DNA of 64,000 bases from JAEYZM01 sp943372195. Its GTDB lineage: Bacteria > Bacteroidota > Bacteroidia > Sphingobacteriales > Sphingobacteriaceae. The notes below the pieces were generated by a model. The model saw only the letters and a program-made list of their open reading frames with translations. It made no database searches and was not told the origin of the DNA. The stretch covers positions 1 to 64,000 of the forward strand of contig CALRXS010000009.1 in assembly GCA_943372195.1 (NCBI GenBank), given 5' to 3'. Below are positions 47,554 to 56,458 of this stretch, in pieces (within the stretch, counting starts at the first letter, position 1; every line of letters begins with the position of its first letter). The position numbers and the translations under genes were made by a program.

Positions 47554-47580
47554 TAATGTTTTAATTAATGACAGCACTTT
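47537..47580 (-). terminator. Terminator-like hairpin overlapping a start codon
   Basis: Minus-strand arms 47580-47564 and 47557-47541 (17 nt, one mismatch, 6-nt loop), followed by T7 at 47543-47537. It ends the S41 protease transcript about 40 nt after its stop; the ATG of the next gene (47553) is in the 3' arm. Confidence 0.8.
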
Positions 47581-47618
47581 AAATAATTACCCTTAATAGG
47601 GATATATATTTTATTGAA

Positions 47619-49715
47619 TTATTTCTTTGTAAGTTTTAGATAATCAGCAACAATCATACAAGACTCTTCTAAAACGAAGTCATATGCTTTTTCTGATTTA
47701 GGTTTAGGGTCACCTTTCTTCAAGGGCTCTAAGCCTCTAGCTACTCTGCGCTCATTATCTCTTGTTAAATTTTTAATCTCATTTTCTTCACGCTCTTTCT
47801 TCAATACCTCTTCGTTTAATTTAGCTTCTTTTAATTTATCTCTTTCTGAAAAATCTTTAATGTCTGCTAATAAATAATTGTACTCTTTGCTACCTTTTAC
47901 TCTCTTATTATGTTTAGTTGTAAGCTCATCAATTGTCGATGATATCTCGGCAATTGGCTTATAATTTGATTTCTTAATTTCATCCCAAGGTAACGCAGCA
48001 GGTTCTGAGCTTTCACCATATTTATCAGTAGGGTATAACATAGGGAAACTAATATCTGGCATTACTCCTTTATGTTGTGTACTACTTCCATTAATTCTAT
48101 AAAATTTAGCTACAGTTAAATTTATTTGTCCGTATGTATTTTCTTTACCTACTACTTTATTCGTTGACTCTCCTATTACCTGATCAAGATCTATTGCATT
48201 TTGTACAGTACCTTTGCCGAAACTTTGAGTTCCTAAAATAATACCTCTACCATAATCTTGAATTGCACCTGCAAAAATTTCTGAAGCAGAGGCGCTAAAT
48301 CTATCGATCATTACTGCCAATGGACCATCCCAAGTGATAGATGCATCATCATCTTCACCTACATCTATTTTGTTTCTGGTATCGCGCACTTGTACAACTG
48401 GGCCAGATTTAATAAACAAACCTGTTAAATCAATTGCTTCCATTAATGAACCGCCACCGTTACTTCTTAAGTCAACAACAACAGCATCTACCCCTTCTGT
48501 TTTTAGTGAATCTAAAATTAATTTAACATCTCTAGTTGTTGATTTATAATTTTTTTCACCAGATTGATATGCTTTAAAGTCTACATAAAATGCGGGTATG
48601 TCTATGATTCCAACTTTATACTTTTTGCCGTTTTGTTCAACAATTTTAATTTCTTTTTTTGCTGACTGATCTTTTAAAATAATCTTCTCTCTCGTTAACT
48701 CAATAATTTTGAAATTAGAAACATCAGATCCTTTAGGTACAACTTTTAATCTTACGATTGTACCTTTCGCACCACGAATTAATTGAATTGCATTATCTAA
48801 TCTCCAACCAATAATATCAACAAACTCTCCATCTTTACCTTGTGCAACTGCCAAAAACTTATCATCAACATTTATCAATCCGCTTTTATCTGCAGGTCCT
48901 CCTGGTGTAACCGCTTTTACTGTTACAAAATCATTTTCTGAGCCAAGAGTAGCACCGATACCTTCTAATGATCTCGCCATATCTATATTGAAGGCTGCGG
49001 CATTACTCGGATTAAAATAATTTGTATGAGGATCTATAGATTCGGTGTATGATGACATGAATGCTTGAAAAGCATCATAACTATTTACCTTTTCAGCTTG
49101 CTTAACTAAATTCTCGTATCTCTTTTTTAAAGTTTCTTTACTTTTAGCCTCATCAGAACCTGCTAATTTAAGATTCAATAAATCATACTTTAATCTTTTG
49201 ATCCAGTATTGATCCAATTCGTCTTTTGTTTCAAACCAATCTGCTTTTTCTCGATCGTAAGCAAAAACTTCATTGCTAGTAAATTCGAACTTTTGACTAT
49301 CAATCTGCTGAATAACAAAATTCATTCGGCTTAAGTACCTATCCATGTAATCATTAAAAATGTTAAATGGAATTTGCAACTCACCAAATAATAAAAAGTC
49401 ATCGAATTGATTTCTATATGCCTGATAAGATTGGTACTCGTTCTTTAAAAAATATACCTTATTACCATCTATACTTTCAATGTATTTATCAAATACCACT
49501 TTTGATAATGAATCGTTAAGAGGAACTTTTTTATAATTGAAATTAGAAACTAAATTGACTACTGCTCTGCAAACTTCAATTTGTTTTTCGTCAGGTTTTA
49601 ATTCATTCTTTTCAGGATTCGCACAAAAGGAAAATGCAGTTAATGTTGTTGCCAACATAAACGTACCAATACTACCCACTTTTAACATAAATCTATTCAT
49701 ATTTGAAATATACAT
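47619..49715 (-). CDS. Carboxy-terminal processing protease, S41A family (tail-specific protease)
   Basis: 698 residues, Prc-like size. Signal peptide ends near FSFC. A helical N-domain precedes a PDZ domain (about 225-330: SLEGIGATLGSE, TPGGPADKSG). In the protease core the catalytic Ser is in DRFSASASE (about 476) and Lys in QSFGKGTVQ. The C-terminal helical DUF3340-type region is Lys/Glu-rich. Degrades or trims periplasmic proteins at their C-termini. The in-frame ATG at 49700 is an alternative start. Confidence 0.93.
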   Translation of the reverse strand: MYISNMNRFMLKVGSIGTFMLATTLTAFSFCANPEKNELKPDEKQIEVCRAVVNLVSNFNYKKVPLNDSLSKVVFDKYIESIDGNKVYFLKNEYQSYQAYRNQFDDFLLFGELQIPFNIFNDYMDRYLSRMNFVIQQIDSQKFEFTSNEVFAYDREKADWFETKDELDQYWIKRLKYDLLNLKLAGSDEAKSKETLKKRYENLVKQAEKVNSYDAFQAFMSSYTESIDPHTNYFNPSNAAAFNIDMARSLEGIGATLGSENDFVTVKAVTPGGPADKSGLINVDDKFLAVAQGKDGEFVDIIGWRLDNAIQLIRGAKGTIVRLKVVPKGSDVSNFKIIELTREKIILKDQSAKKEIKIVEQNGKKYKVGIIDIPAFYVDFKAYQSGEKNYKSTTRDVKLILDSLKTEGVDAVVVDLRSNGGGSLMEAIDLTGLFIKSGPVVQVRDTRNKIDVGEDDDASITWDGPLAVMIDRFSASASEIFAGAIQDYGRGIILGTQSFGKGTVQNAIDLDQVIGESTNKVVGKENTYGQINLTVAKFYRINGSSTQHKGVMPDISFPMLYPTDKYGESSEPAALPWDEIKKSNYKPIAEISSTIDELTTKHNKRVKGSKEYNYLLADIKDFSERDKLKEAKLNEEVLKKEREENEIKNLTRDNERRVARGLEPLKKGDPKPKSEKAYDFVLEESCMIVADYLKLTKK

Positions 49716-49776
49716 ATCTAGAACAATATTAAAAAGAATTGGTGTTTATTGAATGTAATTATTTTATTATAATGAA

Positions 49777-49784
49777 TACATTTG
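49777..49784 (+). promoter_or_regulatory. -7 promoter element TACATTTG before the rRNA methyltransferase
   Basis: Perfect TAnnTTTG only 3 nt before the ATG at 49788, implying a nearly leaderless transcript. It overlaps the TTG at 49782, which is therefore unlikely as a start. Confidence 0.5.
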
Positions 49785-49787
49785 TAC

Positions 49788-51161
49788 ATGCTTAAACTCC
49801 CAATAGATTTTGAAAATCAGATGAAAGGCCAATTAGGACTTGAATATGATGATTTTTTAAAAGCTTTGAATTCTGAAAGTCCGACAAGCATTAGAATTAA
49901 TAAGATCAAAGATCAATCTAATCTACATCTTGGCTTAGAGAAAGTAAGCTGGTCAAATGATGGTTATTATTTAGAACAGAGGCCTTCTTTTACATTTGAT
50001 CCTAAATTTCATGCTGGGCATTATTATGTTCAAGAAGCATCATCTATGTTTATTGAACAAGCAATAAAACAATGTGTTGATTTATCAGATTCAATAATGG
50101 CACTAGATATGTGTGCCGCTCCTGGGGGTAAGAGTACACATTTAAGTTCATTAATATCTGAAGATAGTTTATTGATAAGTAATGAAGTGATTGCTAGCAG
50201 AGCGTCAATTTTAGTTGAAAATTTGACAAAATGGGGTAATGCAAATACAATAGTTACAAATAATGATCCTGAACATTTTCAATCACTAAATAACTGCTTC
50301 GATCTAGTCATATTAGATGCGCCATGTTCAGGCGAAGGAATGTTTAGGAAAGATCATGATTCAATAAACGAATGGAATGTCAATAACGTGAACATTTGTA
50401 GTGCTCGTCAAATGAGAATTCTGCATACCGCTTCAGAACTTGTCAAGCAAAATGGCATTATCATTTATAGTACATGCACATATAATTCGAAAGAAGATAT
50501 CGAACCAGTAATGAGTTTATTAAGCGAAGGCGGATGGGAATCAGTGGAACTTGATATAAAACAATTCGAAGGCATAGTTTTAAATATTTCTGATCATCCG
50601 AAGAAATTATTTGGATATCATTTTTACCCACACAAAATTAAAGGTGAGGGATTTTATTTGACTGTACTTAGAAAAACAGATGAATCAAATGGAAGATGGC
50701 CCAAAGTAATGAAGAATGTGAATTTTGCCGACAAGCAAACTAAACCTGTATTAGCAAAATATATTGATCAAAATAAATTCGGATTTCTACAGCACAACCA
50801 ACAATCATTAGCATTTCCGAAATCATTAGAAAAAGAAATGATAGGTATACTAAATACTTCACTAAGAATTAAAAAATTCGGAATTGAGATGGGACAAGTG
50901 ATTAGAGGAGAGCTAGTGCCAGAACATGCTTATGCAATGGCAAACATAAAAGAAAAACCATTTGAATCGATTCAGTTAAATAAAGAAGATGCGATAAAAT
51001 ATCTACAGAAAAAAGATTTTCAAATTGATACTAATTTAAAAGGATGGTGCTTACTAAAATACGATGATGCTGTTTTAGGCTTCGCAAAACTTATGGGCAA
51101 TAGAATGAATAATAATTACCCTAAAGAATGGAGAATAAAATCTGAGAAAGAGTTTTTATAA
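49788..51161 (+). CDS. RsmB/NOP-family RNA cytosine-C5 methyltransferase (RsmF-like)
   Basis: 457 residues. N-terminal LPIDFENQMKGQLG and SIRINK are typical of the RsmF branch. The SAM domain has DMCAAPGGKSTHLSSL, and the two catalytic cysteines lie in DAPCSGEGMFRKD and YSTCTYNSKED. The C-terminal RRM/PUA-like region (about 290-457) ends with RMNNNYPKEWRI. Likely methylates 16S rRNA. The 3' end overlaps the convergent MoxR gene by 6 nt. Confidence 0.9.
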   Translation: MLKLPIDFENQMKGQLGLEYDDFLKALNSESPTSIRINKIKDQSNLHLGLEKVSWSNDGYYLEQRPSFTFDPKFHAGHYYVQEASSMFIEQAIKQCVDLSDSIMALDMCAAPGGKSTHLSSLISEDSLLISNEVIASRASILVENLTKWGNANTIVTNNDPEHFQSLNNCFDLVILDAPCSGEGMFRKDHDSINEWNVNNVNICSARQMRILHTASELVKQNGIIIYSTCTYNSKEDIEPVMSLLSEGGWESVELDIKQFEGIVLNISDHPKKLFGYHFYPHKIKGEGFYLTVLRKTDESNGRWPKVMKNVNFADKQTKPVLAKYIDQNKFGFLQHNQQSLAFPKSLEKEMIGILNTSLRIKKFGIEMGQVIRGELVPEHAYAMANIKEKPFESIQLNKEDAIKYLQKKDFQIDTNLKGWCLLKYDDAVLGFAKLMGNRMNNNYPKEWRIKSEKEFL

Positions 51162-52115
51162 AAGGCTCTCTATAATTTTTTCTACAGTTACACCTTCAGC
51201 CTCAGCCTTGTAATTTCTTACTATTCTATGTCTTAAAATGGCGTATGCTACCGCTCTTACATCTTCAATGTCTGGTGAATATTTACCATTTATTGCAGCA
51301 TGACATTTAGCTCCAAGCACTAAGTATTGTGAGGCTCTTGGACCAGCACCCCAACTTAAATAGGAGTTAACAAATTCTGTTGAATATTCTCTGTTTGGGC
51401 GAGTTTTAGCTGTTAATTTTACTGCGTATTCTAAAACATTGTCAGCAATAGGAATTGATCTAACAAGATTTTGAAAATAGATTATTTGCTCTGCACTAAT
51501 TATTTTTTTCAACTCAACATTTTTTGTGCTAGTAGTATTTTTCACTATTTGCATTTCTTCTGTAAAGCTTGGGTAATCTAAAAAAACATTGAACATGAAT
51601 CTGTCTAACTGTGCTTCAGGTAGCGGATAAGTACCTTCTTGTTCAATTGGGTTTTGTGTAGCAAGAACAAAAAAAGGTATAGGTAATTCATGGTGAACAC
51701 CTGCTGCAGTAACAGATTTTTCTTGCATAGCCTCTAACAAAGCAGCTTGTGTTTTAGGTGGAGTTCTATTTATTTCGTCAGCTAATACTATGTTTGAGAA
51801 AATAGGTCCGGGTATAAACTTGAAATTTCTATGCTCATCTAAAATCTCAGCGCCTGTAATATCAGACGGCATTAAGTCTGGAGTAAATTGAATTCTATTG
51901 CTAGATAAATCTAATACTTTACCAACTGTTTGAACTAATAGAGTTTTAGCTAATCCGGGTACACCTACTAATAAGCAATGCCCGTTACTAAAAATAGATA
52001 TCAATACTGATTTTAAAATATCATCTTGTCCGACAATAACTTTAGATATTTCTGTTTTTATTTCTCTATAGTTTGCTGCTAATGCATCTATTGCTTCTAC
52101 CTCTGACTTATACAT
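51156..52115 (-). CDS. MoxR-family AAA ATPase
   Basis: 319 residues. Walker A GVPGLAKT at 51-58, Walker B with LADEINRTPPKTQAALLEAMQE, sensor LATQNPIEQEGTYPLPEAQLDRF, and a C-terminal lid. MoxR proteins act as chaperones that assemble or activate other complexes, usually beside VWA-domain genes; no such gene is here. It is instead the last gene of an operon with two parvulin PPIases and a lipoprotein, 5 nt after the SurA-like gene. Confidence 0.92.
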   Translation of the reverse strand: MYKSEVEAIDALAANYREIKTEISKVIVGQDDILKSVLISIFSNGHCLLVGVPGLAKTLLVQTVGKVLDLSSNRIQFTPDLMPSDITGAEILDEHRNFKFIPGPIFSNIVLADEINRTPPKTQAALLEAMQEKSVTAAGVHHELPIPFFVLATQNPIEQEGTYPLPEAQLDRFMFNVFLDYPSFTEEMQIVKNTTSTKNVELKKIISAEQIIYFQNLVRSIPIADNVLEYAVKLTAKTRPNREYSTEFVNSYLSWGAGPRASQYLVLGAKCHAAINGKYSPDIEDVRAVAYAILRHRIVRNYKAEAEGVTVEKIIESLL

Positions 52116-52120
52116 ATTTA

Positions 52121-53479
52121 TTATTTTTTAAGAGCATTTGCACTTTCATTAAACCAAGGAGTTAAAACCTCACAAGATTTGTATTCATCATTAATTCTAA
52201 TAAAAGTAGTACCCCTTTTTTTCTTAAACCAATCTGCCATTACTTTGTTTTGTTTATTAGACATAGCAGCTTGTTGTATTTTTTGATAATCATTTTTCAA
52301 GTTAGCTTGATGTGGGTCTGTTTTTGAAACATACTGAATCATTCTATATTGTTGATCACCTGAAGCAGTTTTAAATAATGTTGCCTGAGCAATTTCACCT
52401 ACTTTCATATTTTCAATTTGAAAATAAATATTAGGGTCTAATTGATCTGTCGGAATTTTCGTAGAACCATCTTGTTGATTTTGCAATAAACCTCCATTGT
52501 TTTTTGATGCTTCATCATCAGAGAATTTTAATGCTGCTTCAGCGAAAGTCATTTTATCAGTAAGAATTAATGTATAAATACTGTCTAATAATGCTTTTGC
52601 TTTAAGCATATCTGAATATTCAATTGCAGGCTTCAATAATATATGACGAACGTTTACTTGTTCACCTCTACGTTCAATTAATTGTACAATATGAAATCCG
52701 AATTCTGTTTCAACGATCGACGACAGCTCACCTGGTTTAAGTTTAAATGCTACGGCCTCAAATGCTTTAACTAATTCACCTCTGCCAACAAAACCTAATT
52801 CGCCGCCATTTTTTGCTGAGCCGTCTTGAGAATATAAAATAGCTAAGGTTGCAAAGTCTTCACCATTTGCTACTCTTTGGCGTAATGCTTCTAATTTCTC
52901 TTTAGTTTCTTGTTTTGATTTTTGACTTAAATCTGGTTTTTTGATAATAACACCTACAGTAATTTCTTTGTTGAAATATGGTAAACTATCTCTAGGTATT
53001 TCTTCGTAAAATTTTTTGATTTCGCTAGGAGTAACAGTAATACCTCTTGTGATTTCAGCTTGCATATTTTGAGCCATTATTACAGCTCTTACATCTTCTC
53101 TTAATTCATCTTTAAATTCTAAGATTGATTTGCCAATAAACTGTTCAAGTTTTTCTTGAGAACCAATTTGCGACATAAAATATTTAAGTCTTCTATTAAG
53201 TTCTTCTTCAACTTGTGATTCATTGATTTCTAAACTGTCAATTTGTGCTTGATTCTGTAATAGCTTTTGAGTAAGTAAAGCCTCTAAAATTTGACATTTT
53301 AAATTATCATCTTGCTTATATCCTTGAGCAACATATTGTGCAAACTGTCCTTCAACATCTGATTGAAGAATTATACTTTCACCTAATACAGCTACAATTT
53401 TATCAGCTAGCTTGCCTTGTGAAAATGCAGTAAATTTCACTCCAATCAATAGCACCAATACAATAAAAAATTTACGCAT
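52121..53479 (-). CDS. SurA-like periplasmic peptidylprolyl isomerase
   Basis: 452 residues with signal peptide (cleavage near AFSQG). N-terminal chaperone domain (DKIVAVLGESIILQSDVEGQ), then two parvulin domains at about 170-265 and 270-375; the first has SQDGSAKNGGELGFVGRGELV and FGFHIVQLIERR. Probably escorts outer-membrane proteins to the BAM complex. It starts 2 nt after the lipoprotein gene, and MoxR follows after 5 nt. Confidence 0.9.
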   Translation of the reverse strand: MRKFFIVLVLLIGVKFTAFSQGKLADKIVAVLGESIILQSDVEGQFAQYVAQGYKQDDNLKCQILEALLTQKLLQNQAQIDSLEINESQVEEELNRRLKYFMSQIGSQEKLEQFIGKSILEFKDELREDVRAVIMAQNMQAEITRGITVTPSEIKKFYEEIPRDSLPYFNKEITVGVIIKKPDLSQKSKQETKEKLEALRQRVANGEDFATLAILYSQDGSAKNGGELGFVGRGELVKAFEAVAFKLKPGELSSIVETEFGFHIVQLIERRGEQVNVRHILLKPAIEYSDMLKAKALLDSIYTLILTDKMTFAEAALKFSDDEASKNNGGLLQNQQDGSTKIPTDQLDPNIYFQIENMKVGEIAQATLFKTASGDQQYRMIQYVSKTDPHQANLKNDYQKIQQAAMSNKQNKVMADWFKKKRGTTFIRINDEYKSCEVLTPWFNESANALKK

Positions 53480-53481
53480 GT

Positions 53482-54339
53482 TTATTCTGATTTAAATATT
53501 TCAATATCATTATTATCTCTAGCATTTTTATAAACTTCATTCTCCATCTTATCAATCATCTCAACTTTTCGTTTGTTGATGATAATATTTTTTATATTAT
53601 CAACCTCTATCTCGAGTGGCGAAATGTCTTCTTTGTACATGAAGGTTTTAACTTTTACAAGATAAATAAAGTCTTTATCACTTATTTGAATGTAATTATT
53701 ATTTTGCAATACAGAACTTTCAGATAGTCGATCTAATGGAATAACTTCTGATAGTTGATCATAATACAACCAGCTAGTATCAACTAAACTATAGTCTGGC
53801 GAAAACTGCATGCAATAGGTTTCTAATTCTCTTTTGTCTTTTTCTTTATTTGATTTAAACCACTTTATTGCATTATCAATCCTAATCGCATTTTTAGGCA
53901 ATTTTATATATGATGCTTTAAGTATGGTTTTCTTTAATTCAAAGTTTTCTTTATTAGCTTCATAATATGACTTTATCTGAGCCGCAGTAACTATTGTGTC
54001 GAGCTTTTGAGCAATTAACTGCTGTTCATAAGCATATATCAATAATGAGCTTTTATAGTTTTCTAGTTGTTGCTCTATTTTTTCTAAATCTATGTCAACA
54101 TTTTCTTCTGCTTGTTTTATCAATAAAGTCTGTCGAACCCAGTTTTCAATATATGATTGCACAAGTAACAAGCTATCTTCATTACTAGTACCCTTAGGTA
54201 CTATTCCTTCAATATCTGAGGGATATAGATAGACATCATACACTTTAGCAATTGCTTTTTCTTTGAAGCCTAAATTACGCTTCAAAAAATCGCATGAGCT
54301 AAAGCTCAATAAGAATATGATTGCTACTAAATATCTCAT
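53482..54339 (-). CDS. Lipoprotein with SurA/PpiD-like N-terminal helical domain
   Basis: 285 residues. Lipobox LSFSSC with Cys16. The remainder (EKAIAKVYDVYLYPSDIEGI, then long amphipathic helices) resembles the chaperone part of SurA/PpiD, but no parvulin catalytic motif is visible. Between a PpiD-like and a SurA-like gene in one operon, it is probably a non-catalytic envelope chaperone anchored by lipid (inference). A GC-rich hairpin lies 8 nt before its start. Confidence 0.7.
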   Translation of the reverse strand: MRYLVAIIFLLSFSSCDFLKRNLGFKEKAIAKVYDVYLYPSDIEGIVPKGTSNEDSLLLVQSYIENWVRQTLLIKQAEENVDIDLEKIEQQLENYKSSLLIYAYEQQLIAQKLDTIVTAAQIKSYYEANKENFELKKTILKASYIKLPKNAIRIDNAIKWFKSNKEKDKRELETYCMQFSPDYSLVDTSWLYYDQLSEVIPLDRLSESSVLQNNNYIQISDKDFIYLVKVKTFMYKEDISPLEIEVDNIKNIIINKRKVEMIDKMENEVYKNARDNNDIEIFKSE

Positions 54340-54347
54340 AGAATAAT

Positions 54348-54369
54348 AAGGCCGGTTTTAGCCGGCCTT
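54348..54369 (-). promoter_or_regulatory. GC-rich intra-operon hairpin before the lipoprotein start
   Basis: AAGGCCGG / CCGGCCTT arms (54348-54355 and 54362-54369) with a 6-nt loop. On the minus strand it is followed by TATTATTC rather than a T-run, so it is more likely an RNA-stability or translation element than a full terminator. On the plus strand it has a T-run but no gene upstream. Confidence 0.65.
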
Positions 54370-54374
54370 TTAAT

Positions 54375-56336
54375 TTATTTTTTTATTAATGATTTTAAGA
54401 CTGGCTCATTTACCGAAACTTGATATTTTTTTCTTAACTCATCAAGCCATTGCTTCTCTAAATAAGTTTGATAATCAGAAGTAACAACACCTCTAATTTC
54501 ATTTAACTTTTTAGGTTCTGCTTTTAAAACTTTTTTAACCTTTACGAATACAATTGTATTATTGATAGGCATATTTTTAGTTACGCCTTTCTTCCATTCA
54601 ATCTGATCTATAATTGAGTTCTCAGATTTTTCGAACTTATCAGTCTTCACTGTTAGATTTAAAGGATTTGTTTGGTTGATTCTCTTCAATAATGAATCTT
54701 GACTAATTTTCTTGTTCTTGATTAATTTTCTAACATCTGTTGCAATTGCTTCATTTGTACAAGTGTATATGCTAGCATCAAGTCTGTCAGACCACATGTA
54801 TTTATTAATGTTATTATTATAAAATGCATCTAAGCCTGCTGAATCTTTTACTGCTGCTGACCAAACTTTTTTATCTGTTAAATCAAATAATAAAATACCA
54901 TCTCTATACTCATCCATTAAAGCTTTGAATTCAGGGTATTTAACATCTAATCTAGATTCTTCATAATCCATTATCGTTTTAGATACATATGAATCATATA
55001 ATTCTCTTCTAAATCTCTTAATGTTTTCACGCGCAATAGCGACCATGTTTTGTTGAACATATGCAGCATAGTCAGAAATTAAATATGGCTTAGCATCTAG
55101 TGTAAATAATACATCATTCGGATTTATTGCCTGTTCCTTTTTGAATTGGAATGTACCAATACTTGTATCTGCGTTATTATAAAATTTCTCTAATGCTATT
55201 TTATCTTCTTTGAAATTGTATTCCTTTTTCAATTTTGCAATGAATGACTCTTTATTTAAATCTGATCTCGAATCTTTGCCAACTTTAGTTTTCAATTCAT
55301 TCTTCATTTCCTCGAAACTTGGTAATGGCTTTCTGTCAATCAATTTAACTATATGCCAACCATATGAAGTTAAGAATGGCTTTGAGTAATCTCCTGCCTT
55401 TTTTAAATTGAAAGCTTCTTTCTCAAATTCAAACACCATTTTACCTGCACTAAAGTACGGTAAAGCACCACCATTTTTAGCACTTTGCTTGTCGTCTGAA
55501 TATTGTTTTGCTAAATCCTCGAATCTCTCACCAGCTACTATTTTCTTATATATTTCATCAATTTTTTGTTTAGCATTTATTGTATCAACACCGGTTGACT
55601 TATCAGCTAAACGTATCATTACATGAGCTACTTTAACTTCTCCATTAGCAGGTCTAACATCAACAACCTTTACTAAATGATATCCGAATTTTGTACGAAT
55701 AGGTTGACTTACTATACCAGGCTTTGTGTTATAGCAAATGTTTTCAAATTGGTAAACCATATTAAAAACACTAAAATATCCTAAGTCACCTTTGTTCTGC
55801 TTAGCTGAAGGATCTGTAGACGCTTCCATTGCAACTTTTGCAAAGTCTTCTTTCTTGTCTACAATTCTTCTACGAAGAGTCATGATTTTATTATAAGCAG
55901 CAAGAGTGTCTTTCGCACTTGCGTCGAAGCTACATGAAACTAAAATATGCGACGCTCTAATTTCAACTCTAGATCTATCAAATGCTTCTTTGATTAACTT
56001 ATCATTTACTTCTTTATCTGTCAAATAAGGTGCAGCTAATTGTTTTCTATAGCCAGATAATTCTTTCTTGAAAGAACTAATCGTGTCCATACCCATACTT
56101 TTAGCTTCAATAACCTTAAGTTTATAGTTTATGTATAATTCTAGATACTCTCTTAAACCTGCTTCAGATGGGGCATCTGCATTCTTACTGTTGTTCTTTT
56201 TAAAAACGTATTCAAATTCTTTTTTAGATACTTTCTCTTTACCTACCGTTAAAATAACATCTGAATCTTGTGCATTAACATTTGCACCTATCATAATTGT
56301 AATCGCAGAAAGTAATAAGCTTTTGTACCAATTCAT
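54375..56336 (-). CDS. PpiD-like periplasmic peptidylprolyl isomerase with two parvulin domains
   Basis: About 653 residues; signal peptide ends NVNAQ. N-terminal VGKEKVSKKEFEYVFKKN, two parvulin domains at about 125-235 (RASHILVSC, KQNKGDLGYFSVFNMV) and 235-345 (VAHVMIRLA, AKNGGALPYFSAGKMV), then a long helical C-domain. Foldase for exported proteins, first gene of a four-gene envelope-folding operon. An in-frame ATG three codons upstream (56345) is possible. Confidence 0.9.
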   Translation of the reverse strand: MNWYKSLLLSAITIMIGANVNAQDSDVILTVGKEKVSKKEFEYVFKKNNSKNADAPSEAGLREYLELYINYKLKVIEAKSMGMDTISSFKKELSGYRKQLAAPYLTDKEVNDKLIKEAFDRSRVEIRASHILVSCSFDASAKDTLAAYNKIMTLRRRIVDKKEDFAKVAMEASTDPSAKQNKGDLGYFSVFNMVYQFENICYNTKPGIVSQPIRTKFGYHLVKVVDVRPANGEVKVAHVMIRLADKSTGVDTINAKQKIDEIYKKIVAGERFEDLAKQYSDDKQSAKNGGALPYFSAGKMVFEFEKEAFNLKKAGDYSKPFLTSYGWHIVKLIDRKPLPSFEEMKNELKTKVGKDSRSDLNKESFIAKLKKEYNFKEDKIALEKFYNNADTSIGTFQFKKEQAINPNDVLFTLDAKPYLISDYAAYVQQNMVAIARENIKRFRRELYDSYVSKTIMDYEESRLDVKYPEFKALMDEYRDGILLFDLTDKKVWSAAVKDSAGLDAFYNNNINKYMWSDRLDASIYTCTNEAIATDVRKLIKNKKISQDSLLKRINQTNPLNLTVKTDKFEKSENSIIDQIEWKKGVTKNMPINNTIVFVKVKKVLKAEPKKLNEIRGVVTSDYQTYLEKQWLDELRKKYQVSVNEPVLKSLIKK

Positions 56337-56446
56337 CTTTATCATTTCATTAATTTTTTAAATTCCTATAATATCCTCGCTAAAATAGAATAAATTTCAA
56401 AGTGTTACAACGTCTTTTAAAGTATCATGGTATTTAAATCTTATTT

Positions 56447-56454
56447 TATATTTG
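56447..56454 (+). promoter_or_regulatory. -7 promoter element TATATTTG directly before a start codon
   Basis: Perfect TAnnTTTG ending 4 nt before the ATG at 56459, so transcription would begin at about the start codon. Confidence 0.5.
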
Positions 56455-56458
56455 CATT

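Noticed and set aside
54348..54369. Full intrinsic terminator on the minus strand
   Set aside because: The stem is strong, but no T-run follows on the minus strand; kept only as an RNA hairpin.
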